Shown: piece after piece, positions 18,755 through 28,582 of the stretch
Layout: each line of letters begins with the position of its first letter
Numbering within the stretch: position 1 is the first letter of the stretch
Origin: Candidatus Oscillochloris fontis
Lineage (GTDB): Bacteria; Chloroflexota; Chloroflexia; Chloroflexales; Chloroflexaceae
Direction: 5' to 3'
Length of the DNA: 64,000 nucleotides
Assembly (NCBI RefSeq): GCF_004138135.1
Contig: NZ_RYFD01000011.1
Coordinates: forward strand, 25,580-89,579
Notes under the pieces: generated by a model
Databases searched by the model: none
What the model saw: the letters and a program-made list of their open reading frames with translations, nothing else
Told to the model about the DNA's origin: nothing
Translations under genes and position numbers: made by a program

Positions 18755-20305
18755 CTATGCTCGAATAACCGTAACCATACGTCCGCTGCCCGTCACCGCC
18801 GCCTCTGTCCGGGTGCGCTCGGCAATCGCGGGCTGGCCATGGCGCTGGTCAAAGATGATCAGCCAGCCGGTTGCAAGATTGAGGCGCGCCAGGTAGCCAT
18901 CAAGCTGCGCCAGTCCATCCGGCAGCGGGTCGGGGCGCTGGTCACGCCAGACCTTCACCTCTATGCCGAAGACATCCGCACCATAACGGAGGCAGAGATC
19001 CATCCGGCCACGCCCGATGGCGTACTCACGCTCTATCGTCCCGCCGCCGTTAGCAACGCGGTGTAAAAAGGCCATCAGCACCAGATGCGGTGCAATCTCC
19101 GCATAGGGCGATGTGCTGAGCAGGGGTTCACCATGCTGCCGCCAGAATGCCAGGAACGCATCGAGAAGCAGTGCGGCTGCAATCCGCCCCTCGGAGGTGA
19201 GCCAAGTGGGGCTGATCTTGGGCAGCGAGGCGATGGTTGTGCTGGCCAGTACCCGTGGCAGTACCTCGTGGTAGATCGGGTTGGCGACAACCAGGCCATC
19301 GGTGGGGTCGAGGCGCACGAGGCCCAGATCCTGCACGAAGCGCAGATCATCGGGCGGCACGTTGCCCAAGGATTGCCCCGCCAGCATCGGTTCGATAATC
19401 GCCCGTACCCGTGGCTCCCGTAACCGCTCGGCGAGGCTATCCAGGTGCGTATCCTGGCGCATGATCAGGATCTCCTTCGCCTGATCCAGTAGCGTTGGCG
19501 TGATGACCTGGGTGCGGTCGGGGGCGAGTTGCTCAACCGTGATCTTGGCCAACGCATTGACCAGCCAGGGGTGGCCCTGGGTGAGCGTGAAGGCATAGGC
19601 GCTGGCTTCGGGGGTGAAGATTTGGCCAGTCGCGGCGGTATGTTGGCTATAGAGCGCGGCTACATCGGCCTGATCAAATGTGGCCAGGGTCAGCGAGCGA
19701 GTCTTGATGTTGAAGGGACTAGCGGTAACGAGGCGCGGGCTACCGCCAGAGGCGACCTTGTAATCACGCACATCGCGCAACCCAATGAGGGCGAGTGCCC
19801 ATGGGAATGCCTGTGGACGGCGGGGAAACCCGGCGCGGAGTTGGCGCAACACCGAGATGAGCGTGTGATCCTGAAGCGCATCAATCTCATCGAGGAAGAC
19901 CACCAAGGGGCGGGGTGAGGCGTTCGCCCAGGCGCGCAGCGCCGATCCGATGCGGGTACCCGGCTCCGCAGCGGGCCAGGGTGGGGGATGCAATGCAGCG
20001 GGTAACTGCCATGTCGCAGCATCATGCCAATCATTGAGGATGGCCAACTCGGCCGCACCCAGATCATTCTGAAAGGCCGCGCCGACCTCCATCGTCAACA
20101 AGACTGCCGTATAGGTTCCGGCTGCGGTCAACTCCTGCGCCAATGCCAGCATCGCGGTGGTCTTGCCGCTCTGACGCGGGGCGTGCAGGACAAAGTAGCT
20201 GCGCTCGGCTACCAGATCGGCAACTTCTGGTAGCCGCGCAGACGCAGGTAGCATGTAGTGAATATCGGGCTGGCATGGCCCGGCAATGTTGAACCAGTGG
20301 GGCAT
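18755..20305 (-). CDS. AAA ATPase with C-terminal PD-(D/E)XK nuclease-like domain
   Basis: 516 residues. The P-loop is HAPRQSGKTTAMLAL (about 44-58) and Walker B is PLVVFLDEIDALQDH. A winged-helix-like middle follows. The C-terminus has IGRGRMDLCLRYGADVFGIEVKVWRD, an Asp then Glu-x-Lys arrangement typical of PD-(D/E)XK nuclease folds, and ends in a strand-rich segment with GWLIIFDQR. This layout matches the AAA_14-like or archaeal-type ATPases often found near mobile or defence genes. Function unproven. No partner gene is obvious. Confidence 0.7.
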   Translation of the reverse strand: MPHWFNIAGPCQPDIHYMLPASARLPEVADLVAERSYFVLHAPRQSGKTTAMLALAQELTAAGTYTAVLLTMEVGAAFQNDLGAAELAILNDWHDAATWQLPAALHPPPWPAAEPGTRIGSALRAWANASPRPLVVFLDEIDALQDHTLISVLRQLRAGFPRRPQAFPWALALIGLRDVRDYKVASGGSPRLVTASPFNIKTRSLTLATFDQADVAALYSQHTAATGQIFTPEASAYAFTLTQGHPWLVNALAKITVEQLAPDRTQVITPTLLDQAKEILIMRQDTHLDSLAERLREPRVRAIIEPMLAGQSLGNVPPDDLRFVQDLGLVRLDPTDGLVVANPIYHEVLPRVLASTTIASLPKISPTWLTSEGRIAAALLLDAFLAFWRQHGEPLLSTSPYAEIAPHLVLMAFLHRVANGGGTIEREYAIGRGRMDLCLRYGADVFGIEVKVWRDQRPDPLPDGLAQLDGYLARLNLATGWLIIFDQRHGQPAIAERTRTEAAVTGSGRMVTVIRA

Positions 20306-20352
20306 TGCACTGACCTCGCAACCGTAAAGGTACGTGGCCTCAGTATAACACC

Positions 20353-22506
20353 CTACTCATTCACAAACACACTCGTGTAGGTCTCGTAGATGTTGCCGTC
20401 CATATCCTCGGCCTGTACACCCAGCACATAATCCCCCGCCGGGGCCAGCATCTCCTCCATGCTGAGCGGCTGTGTGCCAAAGGTGACGCTCGATCCGGGG
20501 ACGCTGATGTACTCCTCCTCGGCATCCTCGTCATCACTGTGCAGCAGGATGATCTGGTTGTCTACCGTAAAGGTGTCGCCCGCTTGGGGTACGATGACGC
20601 TAGGGGCGCTGGCTTCGCCCTGCGGGCTGAAGGTAAGCACCTTGATTAGTTCGTAGTCCTTGAAGAAGAGGTGCGCCGGTCGCGCATTGCCATCGCTGAA
20701 GGTGTAGGTGCCACGCACCACATAGGTCGCCACCTCGTCGCCATAGTCCCACGGCTCAAACAGCGCGAAGATGGTCTGGTTGCCGTCGTTGATGCCATAA
20801 CGCACCGGCTCCCAGTCGTAGCTGAACTCCACCGGGCGCTCTTCACCCCAGTCGGGGTACGAGACCCCATTGATCGTCAGGCTCTCCCCGGCGTCAATGT
20901 AGTCTACGTCGGCCACCAGGATGCTGTCATCCTCTGGGTTGTAGAAGCCGGTGAAGAAGTAGATGAAGCCGATCTGCTCGCCATCCACACTGATGTCTAC
21001 CGTGACCGCCTCGGCTTGGTTGATCTCATCCGCTGAGAGAACGAGCTCGGCAACGGTAAGCTCGCTCGCGCCGGGGGCGACGAGGCTGCGCACATTCGTT
21101 GGGCGCGGGTCGCTCATGGCGACGTCGTAGTAGTAGAAATCGAGGTAGTTTTCCCATGCGGCTTCGTCGGCGAAGCGGCTGGCCACCTGCGCATAGACCT
21201 TGCGCCCGGCGTCACGCGATTTGTAGAGCTTGGAGGTCGGGAAGTAGATGGAAAGCCCGGTTGCGCCGGGGCGCGCTTCGCCGTGGGTTTCGGCGATCAC
21301 CACCGCTTGCAGGGCATCCAGCAGTTGATCGGCAGCGGCCTGCACATCCTCGTCATCGCTCTTCTGCTTGAGCAGCGCCACGAAGTTGCCCAGATCAATA
21401 TAGGGCGAGGGGCCATCGCCAAAGGTGTTCTCGAAGCGCTGTGCGTAGGTACGCGCCGAGGCTATCGGTTTCTTCTCGCTCTCGCTCATCGCGAGCGCGA
21501 GTTCATCCAGCGCACTGAGCAGATCGGGCAGTGCAGCCGTGTCGTAGGCAGCCAGCGTGACATCCAGGCTCATATCGGCGGCCACTTCTTCGGCACTCAG
21601 CTTGGCGCGGGTGTCGAAGTTCTCTTCCACAAACATGGCGCGCGCCCGATCATCCACGATGCGCTCATCCTGATGGATGTAGCTGTCTACGATCAGGGTC
21701 GACAGAGTGGCTCCGTCCATGCCGGGATCGGCCACCAACTCGCCCAAAAAGCTGGCGTAGGCCCAGCCCAGCGCCGGTTCAAGTTCTTCTGAGGCCACCA
21801 CATAGTTGGCATGCGGGGCCATCGCCGTCACCACCTCGATCTGACCCATGAGGCAGGCATCGAAGCCGATCACCTCAAAGGCGGCGATGCCGGTCTGGCT
21901 GCGGATCTCATCGAGAGCGGCGTCAATCTCGTCGAGCAGTAAGAGATCGCCATTTTCGGTTAGCCCTAGCCCATCGGGGCCGGGATCGGTGTGCGATTCA
22001 TCACTCCAGCCACCCGGCCAGCCCATACCGTGGTCGGAGAGAATGAGGACGTGGTGATCGGCGGGGTAGGTCTCGGTCGCCCAGACCACAAAGTCAATCA
22101 GGGTCTGGCCATCGGCCATGTTGACTTCGCCCAGATCTTCAACCACATGCGAATTGAGTTGATCGAGATCATCATCCTGCTGAATCTCGATCCGGCGCGT
22201 CGAGTGCCAGTTGTCATCGCCCTTGAACCCACCGCGATAGCGATCTACCTGCGCTACAATCGTCACCTGATCGGACGAACCGGCGCGCTCGGCTTCGTTC
22301 AGGTCAATCACCATGTCCTGCTCCAGCACCTGATCATCGGCATCGGAGTAGAGCATCACCAGCCATGTATCAGCGGAAGAAGAGGTTGAGGCTGGAGGCG
22401 GACGACTAGGCGCGGACGTGGGGCTTAACGCCTCTTCCTCATCGGTGCAGGCGGTGAGGAGGAGGGCCAGGATGAGGAAGATCGCGAGAATGCGGAGGCG
22501 TGACAT
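20353..22506 (-). CDS. Clostripain-type (C11) cysteine protease lipoprotein
   Basis: 717 residues from the ATG at 22506 (MSRLRILAIFLILALLL), with AAGGAC upstream. A lipobox LLTAC gives Cys20. A Ser/Pro-rich linker precedes the C11 domain. The catalytic His lies in LILSDHGMGWPGG (about 159) and the Cys in IGFDACLMGQIE (about 218). The remaining 450 residues include repeated beta-rich segments that may hold or present the protease at the surface. Clostripain proteases cleave after Arg and usually self-activate. Its first codons overlap the end of the long hoxW frame. Confidence 0.88.
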   Translation of the reverse strand: MSRLRILAIFLILALLLTACTDEEEALSPTSAPSRPPPASTSSSADTWLVMLYSDADDQVLEQDMVIDLNEAERAGSSDQVTIVAQVDRYRGGFKGDDNWHSTRRIEIQQDDDLDQLNSHVVEDLGEVNMADGQTLIDFVVWATETYPADHHVLILSDHGMGWPGGWSDESHTDPGPDGLGLTENGDLLLLDEIDAALDEIRSQTGIAAFEVIGFDACLMGQIEVVTAMAPHANYVVASEELEPALGWAYASFLGELVADPGMDGATLSTLIVDSYIHQDERIVDDRARAMFVEENFDTRAKLSAEEVAADMSLDVTLAAYDTAALPDLLSALDELALAMSESEKKPIASARTYAQRFENTFGDGPSPYIDLGNFVALLKQKSDDEDVQAAADQLLDALQAVVIAETHGEARPGATGLSIYFPTSKLYKSRDAGRKVYAQVASRFADEAAWENYLDFYYYDVAMSDPRPTNVRSLVAPGASELTVAELVLSADEINQAEAVTVDISVDGEQIGFIYFFTGFYNPEDDSILVADVDYIDAGESLTINGVSYPDWGEERPVEFSYDWEPVRYGINDGNQTIFALFEPWDYGDEVATYVVRGTYTFSDGNARPAHLFFKDYELIKVLTFSPQGEASAPSVIVPQAGDTFTVDNQIILLHSDDEDAEEEYISVPGSSVTFGTQPLSMEEMLAPAGDYVLGVQAEDMDGNIYETYTSVFVNE

Positions 22507-23189
22507 AGATGTGTCCTTATAGGGGCTACAATACACGATGTGATGTGCGTAGGGGCGCGTCGCGACGCGCCCCTACGGGATGATTGGGGGAGATAAGATC
22601 GCCTTATCAACCGACATGCCACCGGCACAGCGTGGCGTGTCACAGATGAGAGCGGCGCACCCAAACTAAAATCGCGTGCCGGTAATGTTACCAGATACGC
22701 CCGTGGGGTGCGCGCATAGAGTACATGAGCCAGGGCGAGCAGGGCGCTGGGTTCACTTAGGTGCATGTTGATGTCAGCCTGGGAGCGAGCAGCACATGTG
22801 TAACGTCCCTTGCCCGGCCCGTAAACGGGCGGGCTATGTTTACGAAGCCCGCCTACGCGGGCTGACCCTAGGCCGCGTAGGCGGCCTTTGCCAGGGTAGC
22901 CCGCCCGTTTACGGGCTGGGTGATGGTATGCCGACGAATTTGGGACGCCCTCACTCCCAGAAAGGGCCACCCAACGCACCCCGCCCCGCCCGACCCGTGC
23001 ATCCACAAAGATCACCCGATCCACCTCGGCGATCATCGTGGCGAGTTCCGGCGTCAGTTGGTGAACCGTCAGCAGCGTGGTACACGCCAAACCCCGTCGG
23101 GCGAGCGCGGCGACCACATGGTGGCCCGCCGCGTCATCGCCCAGCAGGGAGTTGCCATACCCAATCACTAAATTCGTGTAACTGTTCAC
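22425..23189 (-). CDS. hoxW: [NiFe]-hydrogenase maturation protease with a repeat-derived insertion and C-terminal extension
   Basis: 254 residues from the GTG at 23189. The N-terminus has the family block LVIGYGNSLLGDDAAGHHVV, then DRVIFVDARVG and, after an insertion, LSEPSALLALAHVLY and LPARDFSLGAPLSSVTRHAV. This matches HycI/HoxW proteases that trim the C-terminus of the hydrogenase large subunit after nickel insertion. Between VRWVAL and INMHL there are about 50 extra residues encoded by a palindromic repeat. The last 50 or so residues (from SSRRGASRRAPTH) read through another palindrome and overlap the protease gene downstream; they are not part of the family. The start also appears rebuilt by a mobile element. 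Whether it is active is uncertain. Confidence 0.75.
   Translation of the reverse strand: MNSYTNLVIGYGNSLLGDDAAGHHVVAALARRGLACTTLLTVHQLTPELATMIAEVDRVIFVDARVGRGGVRWVALSGSEGVPNSSAYHHPARKRAGYPGKGRLRGLGSARVGGLRKHSPPVYGPGKGRYTCAARSQADINMHLSEPSALLALAHVLYARTPRAYLVTLPARDFSLGAPLSSVTRHAVPVACRLIRRSYLPQSSRRGASRRAPTHITSCIVAPIRTHLCHASAFSRSSSSWPSSSPPAPMRKRR
22549..22576. repeat. 28-bp perfect palindrome, family B core
   Basis: GTAGGGGCGCGTCG is followed directly by its exact reverse complement. It is identical in type to the arms of the 16171-16265 repeat. It lies in the leader of the clostripain-type gene and inside the extended hoxW frame. Confidence 0.8.
22813..22919. repeat. Palindromic repeat, family E, inside hoxW
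   Basis: Arms GGCCCGTAAACGGGCGGGCT (about 22816) and AGCCCGCCCGTTTACGGGCT (about 22898) frame an interior with further hairpins (GCCCGCCTACGCGGGC and GGCCGCGTAGGCGGCC). It is translated in frame and replaces the variable loop of the protease. Confidence 0.75.
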
Positions 23190-23422
23190 AGTTCTCCTAG
23201 CATTCCGGTTTTGACGCCAAGACGCCAAGGCGCAAAGCCTTCAATAAAACCTTTGCGTCTTCGCGCCTTTGCGTCAACACGAGGTTTCTTTTACCCCAAG
23301 TATGAACAGTTACCTAGCATTCCGGTTTTGACGCCAAGGCGCAAAGCCTTCAATAAAACCTTTGCGTCTTCGCGCCTTTGCGTCAATCAGAAGCTTCCTT
23401 TACCCCAAGTGTGAACAGTTAC
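23178..23422. repeat. MITE-like family A insertion between hoxH and hoxW
   Basis: Two tandem units with ends GTAACTGTTCACAGTT on the left and AAGTGTGAACAGTTAC on the right (unit border near 23312). The octamer AAATTCGT is present immediately outside both ends (23170-23177 and 23423-23430), a perfect 8-bp target duplication. The element separates hoxH from hoxW by 252 bp where only a few bases would otherwise lie. Confidence 0.88.
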
Positions 23423-23441
23423 AAATTCGTATTCACGCGCC

Positions 23442-24863
23442 TCATCGTACTACTCGATCCAATTCCGCACCATCCGGGCCGATCAGTCGCACATCGAGCG
23501 CCATCTGTCCGGCGGCGTGGGTCGAACAACTCAGACAGGGATCGAAGGCGCGGATGCCCGCTTCAACCCGGTTGAGCATGCCTTCGGGAATGTTCGTACC
23601 GCGCACAAAGCGGCGCGCAATCTGAGCGACGGTACGGTTCATCGCCAGGTTGTTCTGTCCCGTGGCGATGATCAGGTTGACGCGGGTGATCAGGCCGTGT
23701 TCATCCACCTGGTAGTGGTGAATGAGTGAACCACGCGGCGCCTCGCTGATGCCCACCGACTCCAGGCGGTTGACACCCGCATCGGCGCGTAGGCGCCGCG
23801 AGGCGAGATCGGGGTCATCGAGCAGGATGGCGATGCGTTCCAGCGCCCCCAGGATCTCGACCAGCCGCGCATAGTGGTAGAAGAAACTGGCCTTGATGAT
23901 CGCCCCACCGCGCTGGCGCAACTCGATCAGTTCATCATCGGCCTGGGGCGTGCCGAACGAGCGGCAGACATTGAGGCGCGCCAACGGCCCGACGCGGTAC
24001 ATCCCGTCGGGGTAGCCACGCGGCAGATAGTAGGGGAACTTGAGGTAGCTCCACGGCTCCACCGCCTCGCCGATGATCTCGGCGTAGCGGCGCGCCTCGA
24101 CGTGATCCTCCAGAATGGCCCCGGTGGCATCCACCACACGCAACGCACCGCCATAATGTTCCCACGTCCCATCTTCGGCCACCAACCCCATAAAAAGACT
24201 CTCGAAGGTACCAAAACTGGCCGCCTCATCGCGGTAGGTTTCGAGGAACGTCTTAAAGTGGCCAATCGCCGCACGCGCAATCGAGAAGGCTTCGGGCAAC
24301 TTCTCGCGGATGGCGTGGCGCGCCTGATCGGGCAAGCCGGAGCGCACCCCACCCGGCACCGACCATGCGGGGTGGATCTTGCGCCCCCCCAGATGCTCGA
24401 TCACCTCTTGGCCAAACTGGCGCAGCCGGATTCCGCTGCGCGCCAGTTCGGGGTTGGCCGCAATCAGCCCGAAGACATTGCGCGTCGCCGGGTCGCTATC
24501 GAAACCGAGGATGAAGTCGGGGCCACTCAGGTGGAAGAAACTGAGCGCGTGCGACTGCACGATCTGGGCCAGGTTCATCATGCGGCGCAACTTATCGGCG
24601 GCGGGCGGAATATCCACCGCCAGAATGCCATCACCCGCCTTGGCCGAGGCCAACAGGTGGCTCACCGGGCAGATGCCACAGATGCGTGCCGTAATCGCGG
24701 GCATCTCCCAGAAGGGTCGCCCCTCACAAAAACGCTCAAAGCCGCGAAACTCGGTGACATGGAAGCGGGCGTCACTCACCTCGCCCAGCGCATCCAGGTA
24801 GATACTTATCTTGGCGTGGCCCTCAATGCGGGTCACGGGATCAATCACAATCCGTTGGCTCAT
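23442..24863 (-). CDS. hoxH: [NiFe]-hydrogenase large subunit HoxH
   Basis: 473 residues. The nickel ligands are in [10 protein letters not shown] (Cys62, Cys65) and [10 protein letters not shown] (Cys443, Cys446). The last 24 residues after this His are the extension removed by the maturation protease. The subunit binds the NiFe(CN)2CO site and, with HoxY, forms the hydrogenase half of the bidirectional NAD-linked enzyme (group 3d by architecture). The gene follows hoxY by 15 bp on the minus strand. Length and motifs are intact. Confidence 0.95.
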   Translation of the reverse strand: MSQRIVIDPVTRIEGHAKISIYLDALGEVSDARFHVTEFRGFERFCEGRPFWEMPAITARICGICPVSHLLASAKAGDGILAVDIPPAADKLRRMMNLAQIVQSHALSFFHLSGPDFILGFDSDPATRNVFGLIAANPELARSGIRLRQFGQEVIEHLGGRKIHPAWSVPGGVRSGLPDQARHAIREKLPEAFSIARAAIGHFKTFLETYRDEAASFGTFESLFMGLVAEDGTWEHYGGALRVVDATGAILEDHVEARRYAEIIGEAVEPWSYLKFPYYLPRGYPDGMYRVGPLARLNVCRSFGTPQADDELIELRQRGGAIIKASFFYHYARLVEILGALERIAILLDDPDLASRRLRADAGVNRLESVGISEAPRGSLIHHYQVDEHGLITRVNLIIATGQNNLAMNRTVAQIARRFVRGTNIPEGMLNRVEAGIRAFDPCLSCSTHAAGQMALDVRLIGPDGAELDRVVR

Positions 24864-24878
24864 AATCAGTCCTCTAGC

Positions 24879-25430
24879 TCACCCGAAGCGCAACATCTCA
24901 GGCCCCTGCGCATCGGGGGTACGACCCTCCAACAGCGCCTCCAGCAACGCCCGAATGCGCGGCGCAGGCGGGGGGCAACCGGGCAAGAAGTGATCCACCG
25001 GCACCACCGCATGCACCGGCACCACCGTATCGAGCAGCACCGGCACAATCCCCGGCTCTGCGGGGATGATTCCCCGTGGATCACCATGGTCAACATAGAT
25101 CTGCTGAAGGGTGGGGGCGGCTGCGCCCAGCGGGTTGCGCAACGCGGTAACATTCCCCGTCACCGCGCAGTCACCCAACGAGACCAGGATGCGGCTCTGT
25201 TTGCGGATGGTATGCACCAGTTCCAGATGCTCATCATTCGCGATAGCCCCTTCCACCAGTGCCAGATCAACCCCAGCCGGGAAGATCTTGGTATCGGCGA
25301 TAGGGCTATAGACGAGATCAACATGCGCGGCGAGGTCAATCAGCCACTCATCAAGATCGAGCAGCGACATGTGACAGCCGGAGCATCCACCCAGCCAGAC
25401 CGTTGCGAGGCGTAGTTTGGGATTCATCAT
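24879..25430 (-). CDS. hoxY: [NiFe]-hydrogenase small subunit HoxY
   Basis: 183 residues. The proximal cluster ligands are in WLGGCSGCHMSLLDLDEW (Cys16, Cys19), SLGDCAVTGNV and LPGCPPPAPRI. The short length without extra clusters or a Tat signal fits the cytoplasmic HoxY type. It passes electrons between the NiFe site in HoxH and the diaphorase subunits. It lies between hoxU (9 bp) and hoxH (15 bp). Confidence 0.94.
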   Translation of the reverse strand: MMNPKLRLATVWLGGCSGCHMSLLDLDEWLIDLAAHVDLVYSPIADTKIFPAGVDLALVEGAIANDEHLELVHTIRKQSRILVSLGDCAVTGNVTALRNPLGAAAPTLQQIYVDHGDPRGIIPAEPGIVPVLLDTVVPVHAVVPVDHFLPGCPPPAPRIRALLEALLEGRTPDAQGPEMLRFG

Positions 25431-25439
25431 TCTGTCCCT

Positions 25440-26141
25440 CTAGCCGCGCACCCGGCGCGACTCGACAATCATGGCGATGCGGGCCGGGGAATGCTCCATC
25501 TCGGCCACCGTTGCCCCGCGCTTGAAGAGCGCGCCGGTGGGGCAGGCCAGCAGGCACTTACCACAGGCGGTGCAGGTCTCCGATTCGCCCCAGGGCTGGT
25601 TCATATCGGTGATTACCCGTGCCGAGGTGCCGCGTCCAGCGACATCCCAGGTATGCACGCCCTCCACCTCATCGCAGGCACGCACACAGCGGCTACACAG
25701 GATGCAGCGGTTATGGTCAAGCCCGAAGCGCTCGTGGCTAATATCCACCGTACAGGTCGGCGCGAGGTACTCGTAGCGCACATGATCCATCCCCAGCGCC
25801 ACCGCCATATCCTGTAGCTCACAGTGGCCACTCGCCACACACACGGCACAGACGTGGCCGCGTTCGGCAAAGAGCAACTCGATGATCTGGCGTCGGTACG
25901 CCTTGAGCGCATCGGTATGCGTGCGTATATCCATCCCTTCGCTGACGGTGGTGGTACATGCTGGGCGCAAGCGTCCGCCCACTTCTACCAGACACAGGCG
26001 GCACGCGCCCACATCCGATAGGCCATCGAGATGGCACAGGGTGGGGATCTTCACCCCCGCATCGCGGGCGGCCTCCAGGATCGTCTCGTCCTCACGGGCG
26101 CTGACCATGGTGCCGTTAATGAGTAAGGTTTTTGCGGCCAT
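25440..26141 (-). CDS. hoxU: Hydrogenase diaphorase iron-sulfur subunit HoxU
   Basis: 233 residues. The N-terminal 2Fe-2S ferredoxin fold has [20 protein letters not shown] and a fourth Cys in RPACTTTV. A His/Cys cluster region follows ([13 protein letters not shown]), and then two 4Fe-4S motifs, [16 protein letters not shown] and [14 protein letters not shown]. This is the NuoG-N-terminus-like electron wire between HoxF and HoxY. All expected Cys are present. Spaced 8 bp after hoxF. Confidence 0.94.
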   Translation of the reverse strand: MAAKTLLINGTMVSAREDETILEAARDAGVKIPTLCHLDGLSDVGACRLCLVEVGGRLRPACTTTVSEGMDIRTHTDALKAYRRQIIELLFAERGHVCAVCVASGHCELQDMAVALGMDHVRYEYLAPTCTVDISHERFGLDHNRCILCSRCVRACDEVEGVHTWDVAGRGTSARVITDMNQPWGESETCTACGKCLLACPTGALFKRGATVAEMEHSPARIAMIVESRRVRG

Positions 26142-26149
26142 GGGTGATC

Positions 26150-27739
<1,590 letters not shown>

Positions 27740-27754
27740 AGATTCACCTTATGT

Positions 27755-28279
27755 TCAGCTTCCGAGAAGCTCAGGTGCGGATAACAGGGCAGCAACCTGG
27801 GCTGCGACATCATCAGACGTCATGTGGCCGGTCACATTGCCATCTATGACCACCGCCGGGGCGATGCCGCATGCACCGATACAACGCACACTCGCCAGTG
27901 AAAGCTTTCCATCGGGTGTGGTATGACCAGCCGCAATGCCAGCCACGTCTTCGGCACGCGCTATCAACTCAGACGCTCCGCGCACATAGCAGGCCGTACC
28001 GAGGCAGATCGTACAGGTATGCGCACCCTGGGGCACTAATGAGAAGAAGTGGTAAAAGGTGGCGACACCATAGACGCGGCTGGGCGGCAAATGTAGGCTG
28101 CGGGCAATCCGCACGAGCAGATCGGGCGACAGGAAACCGTAGATCTCCTGGGCCTTATGCAGCACCTCGATCAGGGCATCCGGGCGGTACTGGTTGCGCT
28201 TCATCGTGGCCTCAAGAATCTTGAGGCGGGTATCCCCCGCTGCCGCCGCAGCGTCGCGGGTGGGGTGTGGGGTAGCCAT
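27755..28279 (-). CDS. hoxE: Hydrogenase diaphorase subunit HoxE (NuoE-like)
   Basis: 174 residues from the ATG at 28279 (MATPHPTRDAAAAAG), with GGAGGAG upstream. It has the thioredoxin-like fold and four Cys of a 2Fe-2S cluster in CTICLGTACYVRG and CIGACGIAPAVV. It is the first gene of the hoxEFUYHW run. A CRP/FNR-like site lies about 110 bp upstream. The five-subunit arrangement is that of the cyanobacterial-type bidirectional hydrogenase. Confidence 0.94.
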   Translation of the reverse strand: MATPHPTRDAAAAAGDTRLKILEATMKRNQYRPDALIEVLHKAQEIYGFLSPDLLVRIARSLHLPPSRVYGVATFYHFFSLVPQGAHTCTICLGTACYVRGASELIARAEDVAGIAAGHTTPDGKLSLASVRCIGACGIAPAVVIDGNVTGHMTSDDVAAQVAALLSAPELLGS

Positions 28280-28385
28280 CGCCGCTCCTCCCTCCAACAA
28301 GGCAGGTCATCGGGTGTCATGGTAACATCCGCAGCTTGTGTTTGGGGGCGCACAGAGGTAAGGTTTGGCCATTCTAGGTTAATAT

Positions 28386-28401
28386 TGTGACAAAGTTCAC
28401 G
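28386..28401. promoter_or_regulatory. Candidate CRP/FNR-family operator upstream of hoxE
   Basis: TGTGACAAAGTTCACG matches TGTGA-N6-TCAC(A). It is about 107 bp upstream of the hoxE start codon and about 180 bp upstream of the acyl-CoA synthetase on the other side. The regulator is unknown; the match is inferred from the general consensus of this family. Confidence 0.4.
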
Positions 28402-28402
28402 G

Positions 28403-28512
28403 TTTGGCGGCTTCGCCGCCAACATACGCGAAAAAAGCGGATCTGGGGGCGCAGCCCCAAACCCCAGTTTTGGAGGAAATGGGACGGCTTTGCCGCCACA
28501 TTTCCCCAAACA
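28403..28512. repeat. Palindromic repeat cluster, related to family C
   Basis: Three GC-rich hairpins: GGCGGCTTCGCCGCC, CTGGGGGCGCAGCCCC with flanking bases, and GACGGCTTTGCCGCC. They resemble the internal hairpins of the 152-bp elements at 44500 and 52162 but lack their ends. Together with the operator above it fills the 303-bp gap between hoxE and the synthetase gene. Confidence 0.6.
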
Positions 28513-28582
28513 TTGTACAATAGCGCCGTCTCAGGTTCCGATGCCGACCTGAATCGATACTGCTGTCGAAAGGATAGACTCT

